Under the pieces are notes generated by a model. That model worked only from the letters and a program-made list of their open reading frames with translations. It made no database searches and was not told the DNA's origin. From Harmonia axyridis (lineage: Eukaryota; Arthropoda; Insecta; Coleoptera; Coccinellidae): 64,000 bases of DNA. The translations under genes and the position numbers were made by a program. Positions 1-12,525 of this stretch are shown in pieces; within the stretch, counting starts at the first letter, position 1; each line of letters starts with the position of its first letter. The stretch is taken from positions 60,034,352-60,098,351 of the forward strand of contig NC_059503.1 in the NCBI RefSeq assembly GCF_914767665.1, read 5' to 3'.

Positions 1-3000
1 AGGTCCGGATTAAACTCATTTGCCCCCATAGGCCAAAAACAATTTTCCACCCTTTTTAAGTTTTTATATTATGAGTAACTATCGCAGAAGTTGATTAATA
101 CAATTCTCAAAAATCAAACAATTAAATTCTTTTAATATATTAATTGAATTTTCTTGCTATTGATATTATATTCTCTAGTACATCTTTAAATTGTTTTTTT
201 TTGGCTTTTTTTTCCGACCTCATTCACAACGCTTTTTCAAAATCAAATCTTCTGCACAACATAACTTCAATACACAAAGGTAAGAACTTTAATACCCATG
301 GGTATTAAAGTAAATATATTTGCTGAATCGAATTCGATTCAGCAAATATATTTTTTCGGTAGAGGCTTTTAACAAGAACCTCTTACCTTTGTACTGAGAG
401 AAATCCATATTTTTTATTAATAAAGCACTTACTTGGAGGTTATTTATTCACAACTATTACAGCAGGTTTATATTTGATATATTCATTTAAAATTAATTAA
501 TTTGATTCTTTTAAAATTAAGATATCTCAATTAAAAAAAAAAATGTTCAGAAAAATGAGACGACATCTTAGTGTTCTTTAACACTCTCGACTGTTCACAA
601 TTTACTCCACAGGGTGTTCTGAATAAAACCTTATTTTAAATTTTATAATGAAAAACAGAGTACCTGAGGACGGCATCTGAACGGTTCTTCGCTTTGCTGA
701 ATCGAATTCTATTCTTTAAGTTTTTAGATTGTGAGTAACTATCGCAGAAGATGATTAATACAATTCTCAACAATTAAACAATAAAATTCCTTTAATATAT
801 TAATTGCATTTTCTTGGTATTGATATTATGTTCTCTAGTACATCTTTAAATTGTTTTTTTTTCTTGCTTTTTTTCCGATCACATTCACAACACTATTTTA
901 AAATCATATCTTCTGCACAACATAATTTTAATACACAAAGGTAAGAACTTTAATACCCATGGGTATTAAAGTAAATATATTTGCTGAATCGAATTCGATT
1001 CAGCAAATATATTTTTTCGGTAGAGGCTTTTAACAAGAACCTCTTACCTTTGTACTGAGAGAAATCCATATTTTTTATTAATAAAGCACTTATTTGGAGG
1101 TTATTTATTCACAACTATTACAGCAGGTTTATATTTGATATATACATTTAAAATTAATTAATTTGATTCTTTTAAAATTAAGATATCTCAATTACTAAAA
1201 AGGAAAATGTTCAGAAAAATGAGACGACATCTTAGTGTTCTTTAACACTCTCGACTGTTCACAATTTACTCCACAGGGTGTTGTGAATAAAACCTTATTT
1301 TAAATTTTATAATGAAAAACAGAGTAACTGAGGACGGCATCTGAACGGTTCTTCGCTTTGCTGAATCGAATTCGATTCTTTAAGTTTTTAGATTGTGAGT
1401 AACTATCGCAGAAGATGATTAATACAATTCTCAACAATTAAACAATAAAATTCCTTTAATATATTAATTGAATTTTCTTGGTATTGATATTATGTTCTCT
1501 AGTACATCTTTAAATTGTTTTTTTTTTCTTGCTTTTTTTCCGATCACATTCACAACACTATTTTAAAATCATATCTTCTGCACAACATAATTTTAATACA
1601 CAAAGGTAAGAACTTTAATACCCATGGGTATTAAAGTAAATATATTTGCTGAATCGAATTCGATTCAGCAAATATATTTTTTCGGTAGAGGCTTTTACCT
1701 AGAACCTCTTACCTTTGCACTGAGAGAAATCCATATTTTTTTATTAATAAAGCACTTATTTGGAGGTTATTTATTCACAACTATTACAGCAGGTTTATAT
1801 TTGATATATTCATTTAAAATTAATTAATTTGATTCTTTTAAAATTAAGATATCTCAATTACTAAAAAGGAAAATGTTCAGAAAAATGAGACGACATCTTA
1901 GTGTTCTTTAACACTCTCGACTGTTCACAATTTACTCCACAGGGTGTTGTGAATAAAACCTTATTTTAAATTTTATAATGAAAAACAGAGTAACTGAGGA
2001 CGGCATCTGAACGGTTCTATGCTTTGCTGAATCGAATTCGATTCAGCAAATATATTTTTTCGGTAGAGGCTTTTACCAAGAACCTCTTACCTTTGCACTG
2101 AGAGAAATCCATATTTTTTATTGATAAAGCACTTATTTGGAGGTTATTTATTCACAACTATTACAGCAGGTTTATATTTGATATATTCATTTAAAATTAA
2201 TTAAATTAATTCTTTTAAAATTAAGATATTGCAATTACTAAAAAGGAAAATGTTCAGAAAATGAGACGACATCTGAGTGTTCTTTAACGCTCTCGACTGT
2301 TCACAATTTACTCCACAGGGTGTTCTGAATAAAACCTTATTTTTAATTTTATAATGAAAAACAGAGTAACTGAGGACAGCATCTGAACGGTTCTATGCTT
2401 TTTTTCTATATATTTTTTCGGTAGAGGCTCATACCAAGAACCTCTTACCTTTGCACTGAGAGAAATCCATATTTTTTTATTAATAAAGCACTTATTTGGA
2501 GGTTATTTATTCACAACTATTACAGCAGGTTTATATTTGATGTATTCATTCAAAATTAATTAAATTAATTCTTTTAAAATTAAGAAATCGCAATTACTAA
2601 AAAGGAAAATGTTCAGAAAATGAGACGACATCTGAGTGTTCTTTAACGCTCTCGACTGTTCACAATTTACTCCACAGGGTGTTCTGAATAAAACCTTATT
2701 TTTAATTTTATAATAAAAAACAGAGTAACTGAGGACGGCATCTGAACGGTTCTATGCTTTACTGAATCGAATTCGATTCAGCAAATATATTTTTTCGGTA
2801 GAGGCTTCTACCAAAAACCTCTTACCTTTGCACTGAGAGAAATCCATATTTTTTTATTAATAAAGCACTTATTTCGAGGTTATTCATTCACAACTATTAC
2901 AGCAGGTTTATATTTGATATATTCATTTAAAATTAATTAAATTAATTCTTTTAAAATTAAGATATTGCAATTACTAAAAAGGAAAATGTTCAGAAAAATG

Positions 3001-3105
3001 AGACGACATCTGAGTGTTCTTTAACACTCTCGACGGTTCACAATTTACTCCACAGGGTGTTCTGAATAAAACCTTATTTTTAATTTTATAATAAAAAACA
3101 GAGTT
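1..3105. repeat. Complex tandem satellite, about six units
   Basis: Direct reading shows the same sequence repeating head to tail. The landmark 'cggtagaggctt' recurs near 357, 1018, 1683, 2060, 2420 and 2796, so the first three units are about 663 bp long and the last three about 355-380 bp. Short units lack the segment that holds the 24-bp palindrome and its upstream 300 bp. All units share a block beginning near 'gttcagaaaaatgagacgac' and ending 'gaggacggcatctgaacggt'. I see no coding potential. The array is cut by the left window edge. Confidence 0.9.
287..352. repeat. Twin perfect palindromes in the satellite
   Basis: Two perfect palindromes lie next to each other: 24 bp at 287-310, centred on CCATGG, and 40 bp at 313-352, centred on GAATTC. 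They recur in the next two long units at 948-971 with 974-1013, and at 1612-1635 with 1638-1677. An outer inverted repeat (ACAAAGGTAAG with CTTACCTTTGT) encloses both, so a single strand could form one large branched structure. Confidence 0.9.
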
Positions 3106-3491
3106 TTTGTTGTTCTGTTCCCTAGGAATCAAGCGACAATTCAGCCAAAGGGTTAAAAAAAAGACCTACAAACTTCGTTGAAATTTTTTTCCCTATCTAT
3201 GTATATTTTGCGAAATCTCTTTGAGATGAGTAACCGCAATTAAAGGAAAACAATTAAACTCAATAATGTCTTGGATACTTATGCTGAATAACATCGATAA
3301 CGTTTATCGTAATAGAATTGACGGCGACTTGCCCCCACCGAAGACCTTATTTATCATAAACAGCCCAGTCGATAAGAAAAAAGATATTAGATAGTCCATC
3401 TCAACATTCGGACTTCTCAAGATTCAGTTCGAAAAGTCAAATCGAGAAGGGAGGGTGAAATTTGAAAAAAAAAAACTCAAGTTGAAAATCG
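3106..3491. other. Unique spacer before gene A
   Basis: This is the sequence between the satellite and the candidate first exon of gene A. It is not repeated elsewhere in the window. A promoter for gene A would be expected here, but I see no convincing TATA or initiator motif. Confidence 0.4.
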
Positions 3492-6400
3492 ATGTATTCA
3501 GAATATCAAAACAAATATTGCTCGTGTGATTTGAAAAAAGAGTGTTTATTAGGAACCAGCGAAATGGGATTAGGCAGATATGTGAAAGATATGAATTTCA
3601 ACAGCAATAATAATGAAAAAACAGGTATTTATTATCACCTTCTTCATTGGGAATTTCAATTTTTTTTCTTTATTATGAAATAATATTTAGTTTAAATGAT
3701 TACTATGGATGCTATGATTTTTTACTGTTGAAGCACCAGATTTTCTTCAGATATTTTGGTTTAATATAGCAGCTAGATTTTAATTACCGCCATACTTGGA
3801 AAAATTTTGATAAATAAACAACAAACTGATGTGGAAAGTTAGACAAACATTTTTTTTTCGATATTGTATTATGGATTTTTCAATAAAAGAGCCTTTCAAT
3901 TATTTTTACACCAGCTCAATAAACAGGCAATTCTCAGTAGAAGCTATTTTTTAATATACCTATCATTTATTATTTCTTCAACCTACGAATTCATTTAAAT
4001 AATTGTATTCCGCAAATGTTCTATTAATGTAGGACATTTAGACTTAGAAAACTCATTACTCATGAAAGAACATTCACATTCCTTCAGAAATCAATAATTG
4101 AAAAAAAACATGAATGGTAGTTTGAAAATATTTACATCTTCGAAGAGATTCGTAAATAAACTAGAATAATTGAATGGTGTATTCTATTGAGATAATTTTA
4201 TCTGTCTGAAATGAGTGATATTATAAACGCTTTTCTGAAGAAGTTTTATACGTAAAATGACTTAGAAACCATATTTGGATATAAGAATTTTAAAAAAAAA
4301 TAGAAAAAAAACTACCTTCACGTCGGGAGCTTTTGAGCTCTCGTTCATTCATTCGCCTGTTGCGCCCTTGTTTTGTTTATATAGATTGCATGAACATTTG
4401 ACTGGTTATGTTACATATTATGCAAACTATACCTATATTTCAAAATAGTACAATGCATTGTTACGTTTTGAGTAAGTTTTTCTGATGATTTACTTGAATT
4501 TCCGTGACAAACATAGAATTTTCTACACAGCATGAAATTGATATTGTACCTACATCTACCATCAAATTATAACTGGGTTTGATCTGATGTCACACAATAT
4601 TATTTTTTTTTTCGATAGTCTGCTTCTAATTTCTATGGATTTGATGATGTTATCAACTTGAAACTTTGCATTAGCTTGAATTTTTTATTTGATATCAATA
4701 CTTAAAATCTCAACTTAATCGGTTTCGTGATAAAGAAAATATCGGGTAATTTCTTTTCCATTTTTTTTTGTTGAATTTTCTTTGGTTCGGGTCATGCAAT
4801 CAACATTAATATTTTGCATGGTGCTTGAAATTGTCATTTTACATCCAAATGATTTGGATCAAATCGCCAATTTTGAAATAATCCGCCATATTTTTGAGAT
4901 ATTGTTCGAATTTCGTCTATTAACGTAATTTACCACAGAATTTGAGATCCGAAACTAGCTGCTCGTTAACAGATCGCTCAAATTTCGACAATTACAGAAA
5001 TGGCTTAATTGAGAATAATTATTCAAATATATAAATAAAATATAAAAATTATCCAATTTTATTAAAGTCCAAAACGATTAACCTTAGGACTAATACATAC
5101 AGGTGTTCCTAAAATAGAAGTACAAACAAAAATGATAGACCTAGAAATTTTCAAAAAACTCATTTTGAATGGCGCAGCTGAAATCGGACTAGGGGTTCCG
5201 TAAATATAGTCATTCGATTTTTTTTTTCCTTATAATTTCCAAACTATATATTCTATCGAAATAAAATTTTCATTATCTGGGATGATTTATTATTATTATT
5301 TTGATTCTTATCACAGACACAATTAAACAAACGTTTCGGGTAGAACCATTTTTAATGTCTAAAAATAATGATAAATTACAAACATTATACAATCAAAAAC
5401 AAACAGATAAAGATCCATTACCTCTTTGAGTACTGTGATATATAATAACTTTTATTTGTTATTTTTGGGGGATATTTTGTCGAGTGAGGTGAGTTGTGTG
5501 AATATGGTGTATAATTATTAAAAATCGAAAGAAGACCTGCAAAGTTCCCGAATTTCACCGTCTTTCTAAATATTTCTGTATATAGGTATTTTTTGAATTA
5601 TTGAGAATAAAATTAACTCAATATAAGTACATCACACAAAATTAAAATTTAATATCTTTTTTAATTACAGATGTGGTTAAAGATGAAATATTAGCAATAA
5701 GAAGTAGATTCCCAACAAAAATACCTGTAAGTAGATCTCTTTAAGTCCAAAAATTACTCTGCTGAATAGTTCAAACAAAAATTCTAATTTATTCACCATC
5801 AAATTTTCCATGATTCGTCAATATGAAGATCATATCAATTGATAAACAAACATTCATAGTTGAAAATTATTTCAAGAACTTGACCATTGGTCATTCAAAT
5901 CAATACTTTATATTTTAATCACAAATCTGAAGTAGTGATCCAAAAATTATATCAGAAATGACTGGTTATTTCCTTTTTCTATAAATGTTTCAGATCATGA
6001 TGTTCCATAACTTTTGTAAAGTCTTGAGAATGGAAAAATATATTTCCTTAACGTCGGCAAACTGACATAGTATCAATCTCCTACTTTTTGATCCTTACGC
6101 CACCAGTCTATCATTTCTAATATTTTAATCGTTTTGGTATTGCTATACACTGCCTCATAGTTTTTAATGTTAGAATTTGTTTTATATTTAGAAGGAAAAC
6201 CATTACTCGTGTAATGATTATATAGAGAAAAAAAAACTTCTTCTGCCATGAAGGCCAAAGTTCTCGTAAACTAAATAAATAATGAAAATATAAAAATTGA
6301 GCGCATGGGAATAATAGTAAAATTAAGACGAAAAATTTTATAAGAAACAACAGATAAATTTCAGAGACAAATTTTGTCAGGCCTAGAACTTCTTGAAGGT

Positions 6401-6941
6401 AACAGGCACATTTTACTTTCATGATTTCCTTTATAAATAAATGAATATGAATAAAAAATAAATATGAATTGAAATTTAATTATGGTGAAAAATAATAAAA
6501 AAAAGAATTTGATTGTAAAATGGACTCTGGATCTCATAACTATCAAGGTTTTAAATATTTTTTTATAGGTTATCGTTAAAAGATTCTCCAAAGAAAAGCA
6601 TTTACCTCAGCTGGATAAAACGAAATATTTAGTACCCCAAGAGGTGACTATGTCACAATTTCAAATGATTCTGAGGTAAATATAAATTACAATTTGACTT
6701 TTCCATCAGCAATTCATCTTGTGATTCTTTCATTTTCAGAAATAAAATGCAGCTTCATCCTAACAGATCTATGTATCTTCTTGTTAATGATAGATCGATG
6801 ATTAGTTTATCGACGACCATAGCTGAAGTATACTATGAGTATGCTAAAAACGATGGATACCTTTATATAACATACGCATCTCAAGAGGTATTTGGTAGCA
6901 GGTCTTCGGATTCACTTGAAAAAGTTCAAACTCGAAAATAA
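3492..6941 (+). CDS. LC3/Atg8-like gene A (4 exons)
   Basis: This gene encodes a ubiquitin-like Atg8 protein of the LC3 branch. The family is coupled to phosphatidylethanolamine on autophagosomes and binds LIR motifs. Exons are 3492-3624 (candidate), 5671-5726, 6569-6675 and 6740-6941, all with GT/AG borders, giving about 165 aa. Exon 2 ends RSRFPTKIP, exon 3 has KHLPQLDKTKYLVPQE (compare LC3 'QLPVLDKTKFLVP'), and exon 4 ends YITYASQEVFG, with a 14-residue tail after the glycine. The exon borders after '..PTKIP' and after 'MILR' match those of vertebrate LC3 genes. Exon 1 was chosen because it is open, has a donor (acag|gtattt) and ends in phase 1, which exon 2 requires; its protein resembles nothing I know. 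The basic N-terminus of LC3 is missing. Exons 2-4 are certain; exon 1 is a proposal. An AATAAA lies just after the stop. Confidence 0.75.
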
Positions 6942-8398
6942 AATACTGATGACTGAAAAGTTAAAATAATAAAATGACATAAAAATATGACTTAGTTATG
7001 AGTTTAAAGACTGTTATTTATATGTTTTTGTGATTGATTTCTTTTTGAAAGCATAGTTTTAGCTTTGTACTGATTTACTATATTTTAAATAGGTCAATGA
7101 AATGCAAAATTGAAATTATTATAATTACTGTCCTATCACATGTCAAATAGTTATTAAAGACTGATTTCTGTTTGAATCTGGCATTAAAAAACAACAACCA
7201 AAATGAGTTGGGATAACAGAAATATTAGTGTTTAATACCTTTGAACGAGTTGTGAATTATTGTAAATTGTTGATTCTTAAAATATTTATTGTGTATGGCA
7301 GTTCTACTTCCTCATGCATTTATCATTTTTGTCTCATTTATTATTTATTGAACCAAATGTATTTTGACATATGGGGTAGTAGAGCTTTATAATATTATAC
7401 ATAGTGCTATTAAAATTGTTAAATGTGATTAAAATGTTTTCTATAATTAAATGTTATAATAATTTTTACTTAATCAAAAGATTTATATTTCCCTCGACTT
7501 AAATCATTACTACAGTGCTTGAAAAAACCTCTAGATGTAGAAACTAATTTTTAAATTTTCTGAATGAATGAACCCAAGTTTGTTCAAAGTTCATTTGCTC
7601 AAAACGTAACATCTTAGAGATATTTCGATTCGTAATAATTTGGAGGGTCTTTGAAAAAATCTAGTAATATCGAAAAGAATAAATGTATTTTATTGATATT
7701 TTAAGAGTGAATACTAAAATAATTAATCTAAATACTAAATTTTTAATGCTCATTCAATCATTGATATTATTTCAATTATTATTATTTAATTCATTGAATA
7801 TTCAAGCTTTAATATCAACCTTATTTTAAATGGAAAATGAATCGAATAATAATGATATTAGGCAGAATAGATGTCAATCATTTTGCAAAGATAATAAAAT
7901 TTGCAACCTAATCTATAATCATATAAAAAAAATCTATTATGTGAAGGCATCACATTCAATCGAAATTGGATAATTCTTCTGTTTTTTTGTGTTCATTACT
8001 TTCATGAGAAAGTTTATACAACAAACTATTTTCGAAAAAATCATATGGAAAAGAAAGAAAAGGTTTTCTTGTTTCCTCCGACCGATCGAACAATCATAGA
8101 GAATAATTTGACACTTCGGAAGGTGTAATTTGTGTTGCCTGACAGAAAGTGCGAAGCAGCTAGTAAAAAGTAGTGATATTTTCAGATTATGTTATTCGGA
8201 AGCGAACTGATTCATCCTATTGTAAATACAGAAACTCATTGCATGTTTATTATCTTGATCTTATTGATTAAAATATCATCCATATTGCACCAATATGTAT
8301 TGAAAATACGATATTTGAATCTGAATAATGAATATGAATATGAATAAAATATCTCCTTCGATTATGAAATGTAATATTACCTATATTTTCAAGATATA

Positions 8399-8562
8399 CA
8401 GGGTGTTTCATTGGTGAATTAAAGGAGGCTGAGGGTAGATAGAGGAGACTGAGTCAGAATAACCTATATTTGAAGGATCTTTCTCTCTTTTTAATCAAGA
8501 TACAGAGTTTTTCGTTGGGTTTATCAATTTCTTCAGGTACCCATAACTTTCGAACCATCCTG
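8399..8562. mobile_element. Short TA-flanked MITE-like element (unit A/B)
   Basis: It starts CAGGGTGTTTCATTGG and ends in a related inverted sequence (..CGAACCATCCTG), with TA on both sides. Homologues occur at 19010-19172 and about 39375-39538, at the same place in the other repeat units, so it predates the array duplication. Confidence 0.5.
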
Positions 8563-8639
8563 TATATTTTCAGGGTATTTGGTACGTTTATTCTCTGCAA
8601 CTACTACTTCATAGATAGATAGAGAGATATTCATTAATG

Positions 8640-8900
8640 TTTCATAGTAACAACATCATGAAAATACAATACAAAACATATGAATCAACAAATTCTATCA
8701 AATTATATGGAGGATTCCTTATTAGATGACCTTTCAACACCTTCTTCAAAAGGTTCACACTAAGTTTTTTCATGTCATTGGAAGTTTGTTGTATAGCCAA
8801 ATGCCTTCATGTTTCCGTTCAGTTATTTCCAACCTTGTTCCTATTATCTTCAGATTTTCCCTTGTTCTATTATTATATGGAGGGTAGTCACATCCCCTGT
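8640..8900 (-). mobile_element. Non-LTR retrotransposon 3'-end remnant
   Basis: The minus strand reads a degraded C-terminal reverse-transcriptase-like tail. The clearest version is at 19284-19499, with a stretch like RLCDKLPMTWKNVRVNLLRK. Jockey-like ORFs commonly end in a '..LPNSIK..' segment like that of the larger fragment at 14562-15428. The same remnant occurs at about 39640-39860. The match is weak and the assignment tentative. Confidence 0.4.
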
Positions 8901-9479
8901 CAAACAAAGAACGAAAATTTTTCCATAAAATGAACAAAAATGTTTGATATCGAAGTTTGAACCAAATTTCTCAAAAAAAAATTTTTTTAAGACAACGTGT
9001 ACTCAGTAAACGTAGTCAAAAAATTTTTTTTCGATAAACACCCCCCCCCCTCAAAAATAAAAAAGATCTAAGCTCTTGTATATGGTAGTGACTAAGAATT
9101 TCTAACACTTGAAATCAATAGACAATGATTAGTGAACTCATGAATAACGGTATTCATGACTGGAGTCATGAATTCACTTATCCATAATATTCCAAAATTA
9201 TCTTCGTAAAGTGAATGGACAGTTAAAAGTTACCCAGTAAATAAACATCTAAACATACAAATGAATATTCTCGTCTGACACAAATATACAAAAACCTTTC
9301 AGCAGAAATTATTCTTGAAATAGTGAACAAACAAAAGATTTTACTTAATGAACCCAACAGATAATTAAATAGTAATACATTTATGGCATTTAGGTCCCCC
9401 TTCAAGGTTAGACCTACTGGTCAAAAATATGACAGATAAGGGGTAGAATTTCAATTTTTGGACACTTCAGGTTACAATT

Positions 9480-9485
9480 TCAGTT
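9480..9485 (+). promoter_or_regulatory. Possible initiator (TCAGTT) of gene B
   Basis: The sequence TCAGTT matches the arthropod initiator consensus about 140 bp upstream of the B start codon. It is kept at the same place upstream of C, D and E, but recent duplication alone would explain that. I see no clear TATA box. Confidence 0.25.
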
Positions 9486-9620
9486 CGTGAACATACTAGT
9501 GGAAGTTTGAATTCGCACAGTGCTATTTTGAAATTCTGAATTCTTATATTCCAGAGGTTTAGAATTTTTCAAGTTTGAGAGGAGTTGAAATTGTAATTTA
9601 CAGTAGGAATAGAAGAAAAT

Positions 9621-12525
9621 ATGTCGGAAATGAATGAATTATCACAATCGAGCGGCTATGCAAGTGATTGCTCAGAAGAATCAGGTAAGTCCCCAAAATT
9701 TTATTTCTTGTGGAACAAAATTAAAAAAAATTGTGTTTAGGTCAACAATTTTTATACCGAATGATATTATTTTTCACAAACAGATAAATTGAGCGCATTA
9801 GATAATAACACTTAATGAAGTGTGATTTAGTCATAATAAAATTCAAGAGAATATAATAGAATTTATGCAATGGAGATCAAGGTAGAAATTCTTTCAAGTT
9901 AAATTTTGAATACATAATCAAGAATGGAGCATTATATAATTGATAGTAATGGTATACATGAATATTATTCAATTATCGATTATCTTATTATAATATGAAA
10001 AAAACTATAAAATTCTGTTGAAAAACTTAACTATTCCAAATTTAGTAAAATTATTTTGGGGTAAACACTCACATTTTGAAATATAAAATATCTCTCAATG
10101 GACACATTTATTTTTCGAACTTATTATTCTAATCCAAGTTTACTGAATGAAGGCTTCCTAAATACTGAGCTCTACACGAACTCCAATAACTTCGTTAGGT
10201 GAATAGGCTTGAATGATATCAAATGGATAGTGTGAATCAATCAACAAAATATCGAGAAGAATAAGAATTATTTGAAATAAAACAAGTAATATCCACTAAT
10301 ATTATAATACCTTGCTTTATTTTATCTATAATGATTTTTCATCAATTAAGGTCCTAATCCATTAGATAATTTGTATTTATGATTGATTAATCTATTCATT
10401 TTAAGTATGAAATAATTTGTCTATCCAAGCACAATAAAAGTTTCGCAAAAAAAAAGCGAATAGGTATACTAAAAAATTTCGAAGAAAACTTGTTTTTTTT
10501 TCGAACATTCAGTGAAAGTTATCTAGAGTTTGACTACGTTGTATATTCTTCAGAATTCAACCTGATTACTAAATTTAAAAAAAATATCGAAAGCCCAAAT
10601 CGTTATTTCCATTTCATACAACTCAATCAAAAAATGTTCAAAATTACCTTATCTTTCTGTTACCTATATGAATAAATAAATTATACGATATTATTTCGTG
10701 TAAATGACATTTCTATCTAGATGCCACCGTAAAATGATAACTCTTGAACGGAAAAACCTAGAAATTTTCTAAAAACGTATTTAGAAAGGCGCGGCTGAAA
10801 TCGGACTAGGGGTTCCGTAAATATAGTCATTTGAATTTTTTTTCTTTATTTTCCAAACTATAGATTGGATCGAAATGAAATTTTGATTATCTGGGATGAT
10901 TTATTATTAATTCTTATTATTGTGATTCTTATCACAGTCACAATTATACAAACATTTCGGGTAGAACCGTTTTCAATGTCTAAAAATAATAATAAATTAC
11001 AAACATTATACAATCAAAAACAAACAGATAGAGATCCATTACCTCTTTGAGTACTGTAATAAATAACAACTTTTATTTGTTATTTTTGGGGGACATTTTG
11101 TCGAGTAAGGTGAGTTGTGTGATTTTTAAATATGGTGTATAATTATTAAAAATCGAAAGGAGACCTGCAAAGTTCCCGATTTTCACCGTCTTTCTAAATA
11201 TTTCTGTATATAGGTATTTTTTGAAGTATTGAGAATAAAATTAACTCAATATAAGTACATCACACAAAATTAAAATTCAATATCTTTTTTAATTACAGAT
11301 GTGGTTTTAGATGAAATATTAGCAATGAGAAGTAGATACCCAACAAAAGTACCTGTAAGTATTCTTATTTATTCACCATCAAATTCTCCATGGTTCGGCA
11401 ATATGACAAGCATATCAATTGATAAACAAACATTTATAGTTGAAAATTATTTCAAGAACTTGACCATTGTTCATTCAAATCATCACTTTATATTTTAATC
11501 ACAAATCTGAAGTAGTGATCCAAAAATTATATCAGAAATGACTGGTTATTTCCTTTTTCTATAAATGTTTCAGATCATAATGTTCCATAAATTTTGTAAA
11601 GTCTAGAGAATGGAAAAATATATTTTCTTAACGTCGGCAAACTGACATAGTATCAATCTCCTGCTTTTTAGTCCTTACGCCACCAGTCATCATTTATAAT
11701 ATTCAAATCGTTTTGGTATTGCTATACACTGCCTCATATTTTTTTATGTTAAAATTTGTTTTATATTTAGAAGGAAAAACATTACTTCTGTAATGATTAT
11801 ATAGAGAAAAAAAATAACTTCTTCTGCCATGAAGGTCAAAGTTTTCGTAAACTAAATAAATAATGAAAATATAAAAATTGAGCGCATGCGAATAATAGTA
11901 AAATTGAGACGAAAAATGTCATAAGAAACAACAGATAAATTTCAGAGACAAATTTTGTCAGGCCTATAACTTCTCGAAAGTAACAGGCACATGTTACCTT
12001 CTTGAGTTCCTTTATAAATAAATAAATATTAATAAAAAATAAATATGAATTGAAATTCAATTATTGTGAAAAATACAAGAATTTGATTATACAATGGACT
12101 CTGGATCTCATAACTATCAAGTAACTTTCAATTTTTTTTATAGGTTATCGTTAAAAGATTCTCCAAAGAAAAGCATTTACCTCAGCTGGATAAAAAGAAA
12201 TATTTAATACCCCAAGAGGTGACTATGTCACAATTTCAAATGTTTCTGAGGTAATTATAAATTACAATTTGACTTTTCCATCAGGAATGTATCTTGTGAT
12301 TCTTTCATTTTCAGAAATAAAATGGAGGTTCAAAGGAACAGATCTATGTATCTTCTTGTTAACAATAGATCGATGCTTTGTCTATCGACGACCATAGCTG
12401 AAGTATACTATGAGTATGCTAACAACGAAGGATACCTTTCTATAACATACGCATCTCAAGAGGTATTTGGTAGCAGGTCTGCGGATTCAATTGAAAAAAG
12501 TTCAAACTCGAAAATAAAATACTGA
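9621..12525 (+). CDS. LC3/Atg8-like gene B (4 exons)
   Basis: This is an Atg8/LC3-family ubiquitin-like protein of about 145 aa. Exons are 9621-9684, 11299-11354, 12144-12250 and 12315-12525; introns have GT/AG ends and phases 1, 0 and 2, identical to the other copies. Exon 1 encodes a short Ser/Glu-rich leader (MSEMNELSQSSGYASD..) instead of the basic helix of LC3. The core keeps KHLPQLDKKKYLIPQE, where the K-Y-L triplet is at the LIR-docking position of LC3 (K-F-L), and SITYASQEVFG. A 17-residue tail follows the glycine, so Atg4-type cleavage would be needed before lipidation. A Cys in MLCLSTT is unique to this copy. No internal stops or splice-site damage are visible. Tandem position and near identity to C and D indicate recent duplication. 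Confidence 0.88.
10865..11050 (+). other. Candidate alternative exon or ORF in intron 1 of gene B
   Basis: An AG acceptor (ttatcacag) precedes an open stretch (..FRVEPFSMSKNNNKLQ..PLPL then stop) in the phase that exon 1 would need. A matching stretch is open in A (about 5320-5430) and C (about 24210-24330), but broken by a stop in D (about 36590-36690). The stop comes just before a GT, so using it would end the protein. It may be an alternative terminal exon, a remnant of an older exon, or chance. Confidence 0.25.

Larger units (their letters stand above)
6942..9620. other. 3' flank of gene A and upstream region of gene B
   Basis: This is non-coding sequence shared with the other array units. 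It contains the 3' UTR of A, with AATAAA soon after the stop, a 164-bp MITE-like piece at 8399-8562, a retrotransposon 3'-end remnant at about 8640-8900, a C10 run near 9041, and the sequence conserved upstream of every B-type exon 1. No gene is evident. Confidence 0.6.

Noticed and set aside
1624..1827. ORF of 67 codons in the satellite
   Set aside because: It crosses the palindromes, is open in only one of the units, and resembles no protein.
1..3105. CRISPR-like or hammerhead ribozyme array
   Set aside because: Repeats are hundreds of bases long without spacers in a eukaryotic context, and I found no CTGATGA core of a hammerhead.
10490..10675. ORF in intron 1 shared by B, C and D (FRTFSESYLEFDY..)
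   Set aside because: Conservation is explained by recent duplication; no suitable splice phase or known domain, and E is interrupted by a transposon there.
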